64,000 nt of DNA from Pseudoalteromonas sp. MM1 (GTDB lineage Bacteria > Pseudomonadota > Gammaproteobacteria > Enterobacterales > Alteromonadaceae): assembly GCF_030296835.1 (NCBI RefSeq), contig NZ_AP027922.1:1488001-1552000 (forward strand), written 5' to 3'. Made by a program: the position numbers and the translations under genes. Under the pieces are notes generated by a model that was not told the origin of the DNA, made no database searches, and saw only the letters and a program-made list of their open reading frames with translations. Shown in pieces: positions 45,411 to 54,399 of this stretch; the stretch's first letter is position 1, and every line of letters starts with the position of its first letter.

Positions 45411-46523
45411 ATGCATTACTTTACGGTGTTAAAGCATAAGCTCATAGAAAAAGTTAGGACTTTATATTTAATTAATTTTAACTATAGATATAAAGATAAT
45501 ATACAGCGATATAAGTTGTCGAAAAATAAAAAAAATAAAAGTTTAATTAAAGCTGAAATTAAACAGTTAAAAGATTATTGGGGGTGCTATCCTCTGCAGT
45601 ATTTTAATCACGACTTTTATTCAAAAGATTGCACGCTTTCTATGGATGAAATGAAACAATTTATACCTAGCTATTATTTTTATCGAATAATATTTCCCCA
45701 GTATGATGATTCAAAATACTTATTGAATATCGTTGAAGATAAAATGGTTATGGATACTTTATTTAAAGGAATGGGTTACCCAAGTGCTAATGTAATAATT
45801 AAAAAGAAAGCTAATTATGTTTTTAATTCAGATGGCACAACTTTAAACTATCAAACATTTCAAGAGCTATTAGAAATGCGTACCTGCAATAAATTGTTTA
45901 TTAAACCGGTGCATGGACGGGGTGGTTGTGGAATTTTAGTTGCAAAAAGACAAGGTAAGGCCTTTTACATAAAAGATAATGAATTTGATTATCACTTTCT
46001 AATAAATCTGAAAGATAATTACGTTATAGAGGAAGCAATAGTTCAACATGATGCAATAACAGCGGTGTATCCACATAGTGTAAATACACTTAGAGCTATA
46101 ACAAAGAGGAATACAGCTGGTTTAATTGAAATTGTTGCAGTAACCCTTCGAATGGGCTCAAACGGTAGCGAGATTGATAATACCTCTGCCGGTGGATTAG
46201 TTGTTGGAATTAATAGTGAAAGTGGTTGTGCTTTAAAGAATTATGCAACTCACGAATATGGTTTAAAGCAGTTTTTTGAACACCCTGATACAGGTTATCA
46301 ATTTGAACAGCTAAAAATTCCAAACTGGCTTGGCATTAAAAACAAGCTTATTGAACTAGCGAAAAAAAATATAATTATGAATTTAGTAGGATGGGATATA
46401 GCAATAACAAATGATGGTATTTTGGTTGTCGAGATCAATACCCTATTTGGTATTGACGGCTTGCAGTCTGCTCATGGCGGGTTAGAAAGTAAATTTATTG
46501 AAAATAAAAAATTTGATATATAA
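45411..46523 (+). CDS. Sugar-transfer-associated ATP-grasp protein
   Basis: ATP-grasp fold enzyme of 370 aa resembling the TupA/sugar-transfer-associated family. The central part NKLFIKPVHGRGGCGILVAK binds ATP; ATP-grasp C-terminal metal-site residues appear in VGWDIAITNDGILVVEINTLFGIDGLQ. The N-terminus is Lys/Tyr-rich with no membrane helix. Enzymes of this fold form amide or ester bonds through acyl phosphates, so attachment of an amino acid or acid to the polysaccharide is a reasonable inference. The base composition of this gene and its neighbours (44-47.6 kb) is more AT-rich than the flanks, consistent with acquisition by transfer. Confidence 0.8.
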   Translation: MHYFTVLKHKLIEKVRTLYLINFNYRYKDNIQRYKLSKNKKNKSLIKAEIKQLKDYWGCYPLQYFNHDFYSKDCTLSMDEMKQFIPSYYFYRIIFPQYDDSKYLLNIVEDKMVMDTLFKGMGYPSANVIIKKKANYVFNSDGTTLNYQTFQELLEMRTCNKLFIKPVHGRGGCGILVAKRQGKAFYIKDNEFDYHFLINLKDNYVIEEAIVQHDAITAVYPHSVNTLRAITKRNTAGLIEIVAVTLRMGSNGSEIDNTSAGGLVVGINSESGCALKNYATHEYGLKQFFEHPDTGYQFEQLKIPNWLGIKNKLIELAKKNIIMNLVGWDIAITNDGILVVEINTLFGIDGLQSAHGGLESKFIENKKFDI

Positions 46524-46527
46524 GGGA

Positions 46528-47595
46528 ATGACATTGAAGAGCAATGTACTAGTAATTAGTGTGTCTAATAATGCAAAGGGCGGGGTCGCTAGTGTTGTAA
46601 CTACATTTATGAAGAATGACTTTTTGAATGATTTATATAATATACATTATTTCCATTCTAATGATCCCAGCGGAAAGTTTAAAAAACATTGGTCTTTTTT
46701 ATTGGCTATTATTTATTTTCCTTTTTTATTATTACTTAACCGTTTTGATGTTGCTCATATACATGGCTCTTTAAAAGGGAGCTTTACACGTAAAAGTTAT
46801 TTTTTATTTTGGCTGAGAGTGTTTTCTATTCCGACCATATATCAGTGCCATGCGGCCGAGGTAGAACAATTTTTCAACGGTTTAAGTCATGCAAAGAGAA
46901 ATATTGTTGTTAAAATATTCAAAAAATATCAGCTTTGTTTATGTTTAGGCACAAGCTGGGTAAAAAAGTTTGAAACATTGACTTATAGAGATTGGGAAGT
47001 TTTATTTAACCCCGTACCTGAATTGACACTCAACAAAGAAAAACATAGCACTTGTAACTTTAGCTTTATGGGAGAACTTAGTGATCGGAAAGGCATAAAA
47101 GATTTAATACATGCTTTTGCAAAAGCTGAAAACGATAATGCACGTTTACTTGTAGCAGGGAATGGTGATGTTAATAGTTTAGTAACGCTATGCAGTGAAC
47201 TGGGTATTTCAGAAAAAGTAGAATTTTTAGGTTGGATTAACAAAGAACAAAAACTTGATTTGCTGGCTCGCACTGATGTTGTTGTGCTGCCAAGTTATGC
47301 TGAGGGATTACCTATGAGTATTCTTGAAGCTATGTCTGTTGGTATACCTGTTATTACAACTCCCGTAGGTGCAGTAGAAGATGCCATTACACATAATGAA
47401 CATGGCTTGTTAGTGCAGCCAGGCAATATTGCTCAAATTGCTGATGCTTTAAGTGAGCTTGACCATGACTCAAATAAGCGAACTCAATTAGGAGAGGCTG
47501 CAAAAATAAAATTTTTAAAGTGTTTTCAAGATGATGTAGTGGCTGAAGCGTTATCTGATTACTATCAGCAATTAATTGATGGGGTTAAAAAGTGA
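46528..47595 (+). CDS. Glycosyltransferase family 4
   Basis: Retaining GT-B glycosyltransferase, 355 aa. N-terminal VSNNAKGGVASVVTTFM, AHIHGSLKGSFTRKSYF, then GELSDRKGIKDLIHAFAKAE, LLVAGNGD, VEFLGWINKEQKLDLLARTDVVVLPSYAEGLPMSILEAMSVGIPVITTPVGAVEDAITHNEHGLLVQPGN with the EX7E acidic pair. The start at 46528 sits right after AAGGGA; the TTG at 46534 has better spacing and could be the real start. It overlaps the next gene by 4 bases. Confidence 0.9.
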   Translation: MTLKSNVLVISVSNNAKGGVASVVTTFMKNDFLNDLYNIHYFHSNDPSGKFKKHWSFLLAIIYFPFLLLLNRFDVAHIHGSLKGSFTRKSYFLFWLRVFSIPTIYQCHAAEVEQFFNGLSHAKRNIVVKIFKKYQLCLCLGTSWVKKFETLTYRDWEVLFNPVPELTLNKEKHSTCNFSFMGELSDRKGIKDLIHAFAKAENDNARLLVAGNGDVNSLVTLCSELGISEKVEFLGWINKEQKLDLLARTDVVVLPSYAEGLPMSILEAMSVGIPVITTPVGAVEDAITHNEHGLLVQPGNIAQIADALSELDHDSNKRTQLGEAAKIKFLKCFQDDVVAEALSDYYQQLIDGVKK

Positions 47596-48788
47596 ATAGT
47601 CAAATTGGCTTAATAACAAAACAGATGTTTTCTGCTGCAAAACAGGATAAATATGCAGGCCAAGACCCGTTTGATGGCCTTAATAGTAAGCTATTCGACA
47701 TTTTTCCCTCGTTTAAAAAAGGTTTAGTTGGTTTAGCGTGGATACAACTTCATAAACGTTTAGCAATTAACTTGCGGCCATTATGTGCTGTTCCCAAAAA
47801 GCGCAACCCAAAAGGTATTGGCTTATTTATTTTAGGTTTATTAGAAGACTATAAAGCAACCAATGATCAAATTTATTTAGGTGAAGCAATAAAGCTAGCG
47901 GATTGGTTACTAACACAGCAAAGTGATAAAACTATTTGGCAGCATAGCTGCTGGGGCTACCACTTTGACTGGAATGCACGCGCCTTTTTTGTACCTAAAG
48001 GTAAGCCAAACGTAATTACTACTATTTATGTTGCTCAGGCTTTATATGCATTAAGTGAAATCACCAAAGACAAAAAATACAGCGAACCTGCAATTGATAG
48101 TGCGCATTTTATTGTAAAAACATTATATAAAGAATGTGATGGCAGGCAGTTTTTTGGTTACATACCGGGTGAAACGGCCTTTGTACATAATGCTAGCCTT
48201 TGGGGCGCTGCTTGGGTTGCAAAAGTTGCTGTACTAACTAACAACCAACATTACAAACAGCTTGCTTTAAATGCTGCAAAGCAGTCGGTAAGCGAACAGG
48301 GAACTGATGGCTCATGGGTATATGGTGCGCGCCACCATCATCAATTTATTGATGGTTTTCATACCGGTTATAACCTTGAGGCATTACGCTTACTAAGCGA
48401 TGAGTTACAAACGGATGAGTTTGAGGATGCAATTGCAAAAGGTCTTACTTATTATAAAACGCATTTGTTTGAGCAAGACGGCACTGCAAAATATTACAAT
48501 AATAGTCGTTACCCACTCGATATGCACAGTGTATCGCAAGCTGTTTTTACATTATTAAAAGTAGGTAAAGCGCCAGATGACTTTACTATGGCCGAAAAAG
48601 TAATAAACCGTGCAATTCAAACCTTATATATGCCAAAAAAGCAGCGTTTTATTTATCAAAAAAATAAGTATTTTACCAATAAGGTTGATTATGTGCGTTG
48701 GACACAAGCATGGGTATATTATTCGTTTGCTTATTTTAATCGACAAAAAATGAATAGCACCAAAAATGCAGTTATTGAACAACTTTAA
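47592..48788 (+). CDS. Predicted alpha/alpha-toroid protein of the EPS locus
   Basis: 398-aa cytoplasmic protein starting with GTG, overlapping the preceding transferase by 4 bases. Repeating helical pairs with aromatic and His-rich turns (WQHSCWGYHFDWNARAFFVPKGKPNVITTIYVAQAL, VHNASLWGAAWVAKVA, DGSWVYGARHHHQFIDGFHTGYNLEALRLL) suggest a six-hairpin alpha/alpha barrel as in some glycosidases, lyases and epimerases. I do not recognise a characterised enzyme; relatives are sometimes mislabelled. Position inside the EPS gene cluster suggests action on a sugar or lipid-linked glycan. Confidence 0.7.
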   Translation: MNSQIGLITKQMFSAAKQDKYAGQDPFDGLNSKLFDIFPSFKKGLVGLAWIQLHKRLAINLRPLCAVPKKRNPKGIGLFILGLLEDYKATNDQIYLGEAIKLADWLLTQQSDKTIWQHSCWGYHFDWNARAFFVPKGKPNVITTIYVAQALYALSEITKDKKYSEPAIDSAHFIVKTLYKECDGRQFFGYIPGETAFVHNASLWGAAWVAKVAVLTNNQHYKQLALNAAKQSVSEQGTDGSWVYGARHHHQFIDGFHTGYNLEALRLLSDELQTDEFEDAIAKGLTYYKTHLFEQDGTAKYYNNSRYPLDMHSVSQAVFTLLKVGKAPDDFTMAEKVINRAIQTLYMPKKQRFIYQKNKYFTNKVDYVRWTQAWVYYSFAYFNRQKMNSTKNAVIEQL

Positions 48789-48801
48789 AACGGACTCAAC
48801 A

Positions 48802-49536
48802 ATGAAACGTATTGAATTTTTAAAAGCACCCATGGACATAGCCACCATGCAAGAAACGGTGTCTTTTATCGAAAATAGAATTGAGCAAAAGCAATTTTTA
48901 CAGCATGTTGTGGTTAATGTAGCCAAAATAGTTAATATGCAAAAAGACCCCGTTTTAGCTGAGTCGGTTAAAGCCTGTGAGGTAATTAATATTGACGGTA
49001 TGGGAGTTGTTTTTGGTGCACGCTTTTTAGGGCACGATGTACCAGAGCGCGTAGCTGGGGTTGACTTATTTCATGAGCTGTTAGCTATGAGTGCCAAACG
49101 AGATTTTCCCGTGTTTTTGCTCGGTGCTACTGAAGAGGTGGTAAGTAAAACAGTGGAAGTAGCTAAAACACAAAACCCTAACTTAAATATTGCAGGGTTT
49201 AACAATGGCTACTTTTGGGATGATGAAGAAGCCGTGGTAACTAAAATACGCGAGTCGGGCGCAAAATTACTATTTGTAGCGATTACTTCGCCTAAAAAAG
49301 AAAATTTCATTAATAAATGGCAAGATAAGCTAGGTGTCGACTTTGTAATGGGTGTTGGCGGTACATTCGATGTAGCAGCTGGCAAAGTAAAGCGCGCACC
49401 TCAATGGATGCAAAAAGCTGGTTTAGAGTGGCTTTACAGAGTAATACAAGAGCCTAGTAGAATGTGGAGACGTTACTTAGTCACAAATTCAAAGTTTGCA
49501 TGGTTACTCATAAAGGCTAAATTGAGAAGTTTTTAA
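48802..49536 (+). CDS. WecG/TagA/CpsF-family glycosyltransferase
   Basis: GT26 glycosyltransferase of 244 aa, membrane-associated without a transmembrane helix. Motifs NIDGMGVVFGARFLG, PERVAGVDLFHELL, VFLLGATEEVV, FVAITSPKKENFINKWQ and GVGGTFDVAAGKVKRAPQWMQKAGLEWLYRVIQEPSRMWRRYL are diagnostic. Given wecB and wecC in the same locus, transfer of ManNAcA from UDP-ManNAcA to a lipid-linked acceptor is likely. The start at 48802 (MKRIEFLKAP) is used; the upstream in-frame Met lies inside the previous gene. Confidence 0.92.
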   Translation: MKRIEFLKAPMDIATMQETVSFIENRIEQKQFLQHVVVNVAKIVNMQKDPVLAESVKACEVINIDGMGVVFGARFLGHDVPERVAGVDLFHELLAMSAKRDFPVFLLGATEEVVSKTVEVAKTQNPNLNIAGFNNGYFWDDEEAVVTKIRESGAKLLFVAITSPKKENFINKWQDKLGVDFVMGVGGTFDVAAGKVKRAPQWMQKAGLEWLYRVIQEPSRMWRRYLVTNSKFAWLLIKAKLRSF

Positions 49537-50054
49537 AGCCAGTATCAACCTTGGCAGCTTGAATCGTCTGCTATTTTCAATGCAAACTAAAACCAGTACT
49601 TTTTATAAATTAATCATTTAGTGCATTTACAAAGGCTCATTTTTTAAATTTTAAGTATGAGTGGGTGGTTTTTTATCTCATAAAAACCACCTTCACAATC
49701 ATATCGCCCTAATCATTTAAAGACTAATTCAAAGCAATAACTCAATTCTATAATAAAATTAACCACCACTGATTACGCAAATATTAAAAATACAAGTAAT
49801 TAACATTTACCCACCCATTGTTGCTGTTTTTTTTGGATCTGTTTTGTTTTATGCACTTAATTAAAGTGTAACATATTGATTTAATGGGCTTGCTAGAGCC
49901 AGGTGAGTGGCTTTTAATCCTTTAGTTGTATTTTTTGTTTTAATTTTTGTTTTTGTATATATAATGAACTTTCAACTTTGTTGTGTAATAAATTTTGTTA
50001 ATTAAATAGTTTATATGTCCATCCAGGATGGAATTTTTACTTTAGAGGGATTAA
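49537..50054 (+). promoter_or_regulatory. AT-rich non-coding region upstream of the choice-of-anchor-A gene
   Basis: 518 bases with no gene. A long hairpin GGTGGTTTTT (49664-49673) / AAAAACCACC (49682-49691) may end the upstream EPS transcript. A possible -10 TATAAT is at 49960-49965 with a weak TTGTTT (49935-49940) upstream; a leader of about 80 bases would result. A GAGGGA ribosome-binding site precedes the ATG at 50055. Confidence 0.45.
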
Positions 50055-52268
50055 ATGAAAAAAATAATTAATTTAAAAAAATTAAGTGGAGTAATTGCAC
50101 TTACTTTAACAAGTTCTGTTGCTAATGCGACAGATTTAGGTGTTGCTAATAGTTTTTCTGCTTTTGTTTTTGACGAGTTTAAATCGCATGTTGGCCGTGC
50201 AGATGGTGCAATTGCTGCTGGAGAAATTAATTTAAAAGGCGTTTACAGTGTTGGCTATAATCGCCCGTCAAACCCTCATGAGTATTACTTAATTAGTGAA
50301 ACCGGTATTGAATTTAAGCGTGGCCGCCAATTTGTAGGCAGTATGTTAGCTGGCGGTGGAATAGATGCACATTGGAGTGTTCGTTGGGGCATGGAGCGGG
50401 GCGCTACCATTAGTAGTCATCAAGACGAATCGGCCTTTCCGTTTAACTTTGATGAACAAGAAGAACATTACAAACATTTAAGCGCTGAGTTAAATAACTT
50501 AAACGAAACAGGCGCTGTAAAGTGGAAGTGGGGCGGGCTTTACCTAAAAGGTGACAAAACCTCTGAAACACAAGTATTTAATATAGATGCTGCGCACTTT
50601 GCTGCTGCCCATACCTTTAAAGTTAAAGGTATTCCTAAAGGCGCAACTGTTATTTTTAATATTTCTGGCGATCAAAAAGTTAATGTAAGAAGTAAAAACT
50701 TTGCCAGGTTAAGAAAGCATGCTTCTCAAACGGTTTTTAATTTTGTAGATGCACACAACCTAAATATTGAAGGAAGCCGATGGGAGGGAGTGATTTTAGC
50801 CCCTTATGCTGATATTAAAGGACTGTTTGGTATTGCAAAAATGCCTGTAATTGGTCAAAGCTTTAAAGGTTCGATGGCATTATTAGGTGGTGAATTTAAG
50901 GGTAACCTTCCATCAATCGTTGAACCTATAGCACCGTTTGAAATTACGCAAAAATGGAGTTGGAATTCGAGTGACTTTATGCCGGAGTACAATCAAGTAA
51001 TGAGTACGCCAGTAGTTGCCCAGCTTAGTGATGACAATAACGATGGTATTATTAATAATAGTGATGTAGCAGATGTAGTAGTAGTTACTTTTAAAGGAAG
51101 CGATTATTCGAAGGGGGTTGTTAGAGCTCTGAGTGGTATAGATGGTTCTGAACTTTGGGACTACGCCCAAGGAGCCATTATAGCAGATGCAGCATTCTCC
51201 GTGGGTGCTGCTGATTTTGATAACGATGGTGATGTTGAAATTGTAGCGACAAATCGATTTGATAGTTTTATATCTGTGGTTGATAACAATGGAGTAACAA
51301 AAAAGCAAATAGCTAAAGTCAATTCTGGTTGGAGAACCACAAGTGACATTACCATAGCAGACATTAATAATGACGGTTCTTTAGAGTTTATTCTTGGTGA
51401 TGCTCTTTATAATTATGATATTGGCTCATTATTTAACTTTAATAGGGCACCTACCTCTACTATTTTTGATTCAAATGGCGATGGGGCCCAAGAGATTTTC
51501 ACCTCAGGTAAATTGTTAGATGAAAATGGTGCAGAACTTTGGTCCTATAGCGGTGAAAACGACATATGGTTCTCATCTATTGCTGATATTGATAATGATG
51601 AAAAACCAGAAGTTATTCTATCAATTCCTTCAGGGGTTACTTCGCAAGATAAAAGCCGTATTGTAGCACTTGAAGCTAACGGTAACGTAAAGTGGGAAGT
51701 TAATACACAAGCCAACCCTGGCGGAGGAGCACATGCCATATCAAACTTTTTGGGCTCAACTAAATTGGGTATTGTAAGTGCTGGTTACAATGATGTTACT
51801 ATGTACAATAACAATGGTGAACTAGTTTGGTCTATACCTAATGATGATGAGTGGAGCGGTAAAATAGGCGTAAGTGCTTATGACTTTAATGGCGATGGTA
51901 TTGATGAAGTTATAGTTCAAGAACACCTTACTGTTAGAGTACTAAATGGTGTAAATGGTGAGGTTTTATCTTCTGTTGACAATTCGACTGCATCGCTTTG
52001 GGAATACCCAATTGTGGTTGACCTAGAAGGCGATGATAACGCAGAGCTTGTTGTTGTTTCTAACAACTATGATTCTCGCTGGTCAATTAACAATGGGGTG
52101 ACCGTATATGGTGCTGCTGATGAAAGCAAACCTTGGAAAAATGCAACACGTATTTGGAACCAGCACTCTTACCATCAAACAAATATTTCTCAAGATGGTA
52201 AAGTACCTGAGGTAGAAAAACCTAGTTGGTTAAACAATAATACTTATCGCTCAAGTACAATTAAATAA
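50055..52268 (+). CDS. Secreted choice-of-anchor-A protein with FG-GAP/VCBS-like repeats
   Basis: Exported protein of 737 aa. A signal peptide (MKKIINLKKLSGVIALTLTSSVANA) is followed by a choice-of-anchor-A domain (about 25-290: LGVANSFSAFVFDEFKSHVGRADGAIAAGEINL ... WEGVILAPYADIKG ... GSMALLGGEFKG), then a propeller-like region of calcium-binding repeats (SDDNNDGIINNSDVAD, AADFDNDGDVEIVATN, IADINNDGSLEFILGD, SAYDFNGDGIDEVIVQ) ending in TRIWNQHSYHQTNISQDGKVP. No PEP-CTERM or sortase-like C-terminal anchor is present. It has its own promoter-like region and terminator inside the EPS locus, suggesting a matrix or adhesin role; this is inference. Confidence 0.85.
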   Translation: MKKIINLKKLSGVIALTLTSSVANATDLGVANSFSAFVFDEFKSHVGRADGAIAAGEINLKGVYSVGYNRPSNPHEYYLISETGIEFKRGRQFVGSMLAGGGIDAHWSVRWGMERGATISSHQDESAFPFNFDEQEEHYKHLSAELNNLNETGAVKWKWGGLYLKGDKTSETQVFNIDAAHFAAAHTFKVKGIPKGATVIFNISGDQKVNVRSKNFARLRKHASQTVFNFVDAHNLNIEGSRWEGVILAPYADIKGLFGIAKMPVIGQSFKGSMALLGGEFKGNLPSIVEPIAPFEITQKWSWNSSDFMPEYNQVMSTPVVAQLSDDNNDGIINNSDVADVVVVTFKGSDYSKGVVRALSGIDGSELWDYAQGAIIADAAFSVGAADFDNDGDVEIVATNRFDSFISVVDNNGVTKKQIAKVNSGWRTTSDITIADINNDGSLEFILGDALYNYDIGSLFNFNRAPTSTIFDSNGDGAQEIFTSGKLLDENGAELWSYSGENDIWFSSIADIDNDEKPEVILSIPSGVTSQDKSRIVALEANGNVKWEVNTQANPGGGAHAISNFLGSTKLGIVSAGYNDVTMYNNNGELVWSIPNDDEWSGKIGVSAYDFNGDGIDEVIVQEHLTVRVLNGVNGEVLSSVDNSTASLWEYPIVVDLEGDDNAELVVVSNNYDSRWSINNGVTVYGAADESKPWKNATRIWNQHSYHQTNISQDGKVPEVEKPSWLNNNTYRSSTIK

Positions 52269-52287
52269 TTATTTATTTTTTATTTAT

Positions 52288-52318
52288 AAAGCCAATTAAG
52301 TTTTTAATTGGCTTTTTT
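52288..52318 (+). terminator. Rho-independent terminator after the anchor-A protein gene
   Basis: Perfect 12-bp stem AAAGCCAATTAA / TTAATTGGCTTT with loop GTTT and a T run, 20 bases past the stop codon. Confidence 0.9.
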
Positions 52319-52373
52319 TGTTGCGAAAATAATCTAAGAGTTCTTACATTCTTCGAATAAATAAGGTTAACTT

Positions 52374-52772
52374 TTGTCTAAATTAAAATCAGATCCAGCT
52401 GTGCGCAGTCTACTTAACCGAATGCCACACGATGTGCAGGATAGTTTTACCGAAGAGCAACTGGCCCATTTAAAAGTGGCGATAGGTGCAAGACAATGGG
52501 GTAAGCATACAGTTGATTGCCGTGGCGTAATTAAATTTTTTAAATATAGGTATTACTTTGTTGTACTAGCGGGGCGAAACAGGCGAGAGCTGAGCGAGAA
52601 AGAAAAAAAGATAGCTGCTGTATCTCATGCAATAACTGTATCACTATTTAGTTTTATTGTTATTAGCATATTACTATTGGTGGTTTATTTAGTTAAATCG
52701 GCTTTAGGGATTGATATATTTAGCGGCTACTCATTTGGCGTGTGGTCGTGGTTTAAGGAACTGTTTAAATAA
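52374..52772 (+). CDS. Small conserved membrane protein of EPS loci
   Basis: 132-aa protein starting with TTG at 52374, with AAGG about 8 bases upstream. The N-terminal half is soluble (RSLLNRMPHDVQDSFTEEQLAHLKVAIGARQWGKHTVDCRGVIKFFKYRYYFVVLAGRNRREL); a single strong membrane helix lies at about residues 88-111 (ITVSLFSFIVISILLLVVYLV). I recognise the pattern only as a conserved hypothetical protein found beside sugar-transferase genes in marine gammaproteobacteria. It stands alone between a terminator and a 223-base gap before the initiating transferase, and may modulate that enzyme. Confidence 0.75.
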   Translation: MSKLKSDPAVRSLLNRMPHDVQDSFTEEQLAHLKVAIGARQWGKHTVDCRGVIKFFKYRYYFVVLAGRNRRELSEKEKKIAAVSHAITVSLFSFIVISILLLVVYLVKSALGIDIFSGYSFGVWSWFKELFK

Positions 52773-52995
52773 AAACTAGGTTACAATGTTGTTTATAAAT
52801 GTTTACCCAAGTATTTATAAGTTTATATTTGTTTTGTTTTATGTAACATCCTCGCTACTTAAAAATATTTTGCATAATATTGTTATACATTAAAACACCC
52901 TTAATATTGAATACGTAAGTATGATGCTGTAACATTTGCCGCACAGTTTTGTGGAGCTTAGTTCACTTATTAAGATATCTATAGGGATACATAGT

Positions 52996-54399
52996 ATGAC
53001 ATCTTCAAGGACGTTTAAGCCTAATGGTTCGTCTGATGCAAATTTTTATCGTTTGTTCGATATTTTTGCATTGTTTTTGGCCTTTCAATGTTCTGCTGTT
53101 TTTTATAGCTTTGAACTCTCACCTACTTACATGGTTGCTGCATTAACCGTTGCGTTAAGCTTTTTGTATTGCGCTGAAATATTTTCGGCTTATCGTTCTT
53201 GGCGAGCTGGTAAATTTAGAACCATGGTTTTATGTGCTTGGGGCTCTTTGTTTGTAGCCTTTGCAGTTTTATTTTGTGTGTCGTTTGTATTTAAGTTTAC
53301 AGAAGAGCTCTCGCGCATTGGTTTGGGGTTATGGTTTTTATTGAGTTTTGCATTTATGTATGGCTGGCGATTAGGCGCGCATATGTTTAAGCGTAATAAG
53401 CGCAAGCTTGGTATGAACTTACGTAATGTTGCCATTGTAGGTGCAACCGAGTCGGCCGTACATTTGTATAACGAAATTACTAAAAATGATGAACTAGGCT
53501 TTAAGTTTTTAGGCTTTTATGACGACCGACAACCAGAACGCTTGTTTGAAAATGCTACAAAGCATGATGTAGCAGGTAAAATTCAAGATGCAGTTGATGC
53601 TGCACGCAATGGCCAAATAAGTGTTTTATACATTGCCCTACCTATGAAAGCAGATAAACGCATAGCAGATATACTACTGCAGTTAGGTGACACCACTGTT
53701 GATGTACATATTATTCCTGACTTTTTAGTATCTAATTTAATACATGCGCGAATAGAGCATGTTGGCGAGCTTGATACATTAAGCGTGTTTGAATCGCCAT
53801 TTATAGGCGCGCGTGAGTTTATAAAGCGAACTGAGGACATAATTGTTGCTAGTATCATTTTACTGTTGATCTCGCCTATTTTAATTGCCATTGCATTTGC
53901 TGTTAAATTTACATCTAAAGGGCCTGTTATTTTTAAACAAGATAGGTACGGCCTTGATGGGCGTAAAATTAAGGTATGGAAGTTTCGCTCAATGACGGTT
54001 ACTGAAAATAGTAATGTAGTAACACAAGCTAAAAAGAATGATGCGCGTATTACTCCGCTTGGTGGCTTTTTACGCCGCACTAGCCTTGATGAATTACCGC
54101 AATTTATAAATGTGTTAAAAGGCGATATGTCGATTGTTGGGCCAAGGCCGCACGCTGTTGCCCATAACGAGGAATACCGTAAAAAGGTAGAATTTTATAT
54201 GCTACGCCACAAAGCTAAACCCGGTATTACTGGTTGGGCGCAAATTAATGGCTGGCGCGGCGAAACCGACACCTTAGACAAAATGGAAAAACGTGTTGAA
54301 TTTGACTTACATTATATTAAGCACTGGTCGCTGTGGTTTGATATAAAAATTATTTTTATGACAATTTTTAAGGGATTTAAAAATGCAAATGCATACTAA
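52996..54399 (+). CDS. Undecaprenyl-phosphate glucose phosphotransferase (WcaJ/VpsL type)
   Basis: Initiating enzyme that loads a hexose-1-phosphate onto undecaprenyl phosphate; inner membrane, 467 aa. Four N-terminal helices (about 20-130), a CoA-binding-like middle domain (NVAIVGATESAVHLYNEI), a re-entrant helix (IIVASIILLLISPILIAIAFAVKFTSKGPVIFKQDRYGLDGRKIKVWKFRSM) and the catalytic C-terminus with SLDELPQFINVLKGDMSIVGPRPHA and KPGITGWAQINGWRGET. The start at 52996 has AGGGA 8 bases upstream; a TTG 20 codons earlier is rejected. It overlaps the next gene by 17 bases. Confidence 0.95.
   Translation: MTSSRTFKPNGSSDANFYRLFDIFALFLAFQCSAVFYSFELSPTYMVAALTVALSFLYCAEIFSAYRSWRAGKFRTMVLCAWGSLFVAFAVLFCVSFVFKFTEELSRIGLGLWFLLSFAFMYGWRLGAHMFKRNKRKLGMNLRNVAIVGATESAVHLYNEITKNDELGFKFLGFYDDRQPERLFENATKHDVAGKIQDAVDAARNGQISVLYIALPMKADKRIADILLQLGDTTVDVHIIPDFLVSNLIHARIEHVGELDTLSVFESPFIGAREFIKRTEDIIVASIILLLISPILIAIAFAVKFTSKGPVIFKQDRYGLDGRKIKVWKFRSMTVTENSNVVTQAKKNDARITPLGGFLRRTSLDELPQFINVLKGDMSIVGPRPHAVAHNEEYRKKVEFYMLRHKAKPGITGWAQINGWRGETDTLDKMEKRVEFDLHYIKHWSLWFDIKIIFMTIFKGFKNANAY

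Noticed and set aside
49537..50054. Possible small gene or riboswitch in the 518-base AT-rich gap
   Set aside because: No frame with a ribosome-binding site and no riboswitch consensus recognised; only a hairpin and a weak promoter were supportable.
50913..51308. 131-codon minus-strand frame inside the anchor-A gene
   Set aside because: Lies antisense to the well-supported FG-GAP region, with no start signal and no homology pattern.
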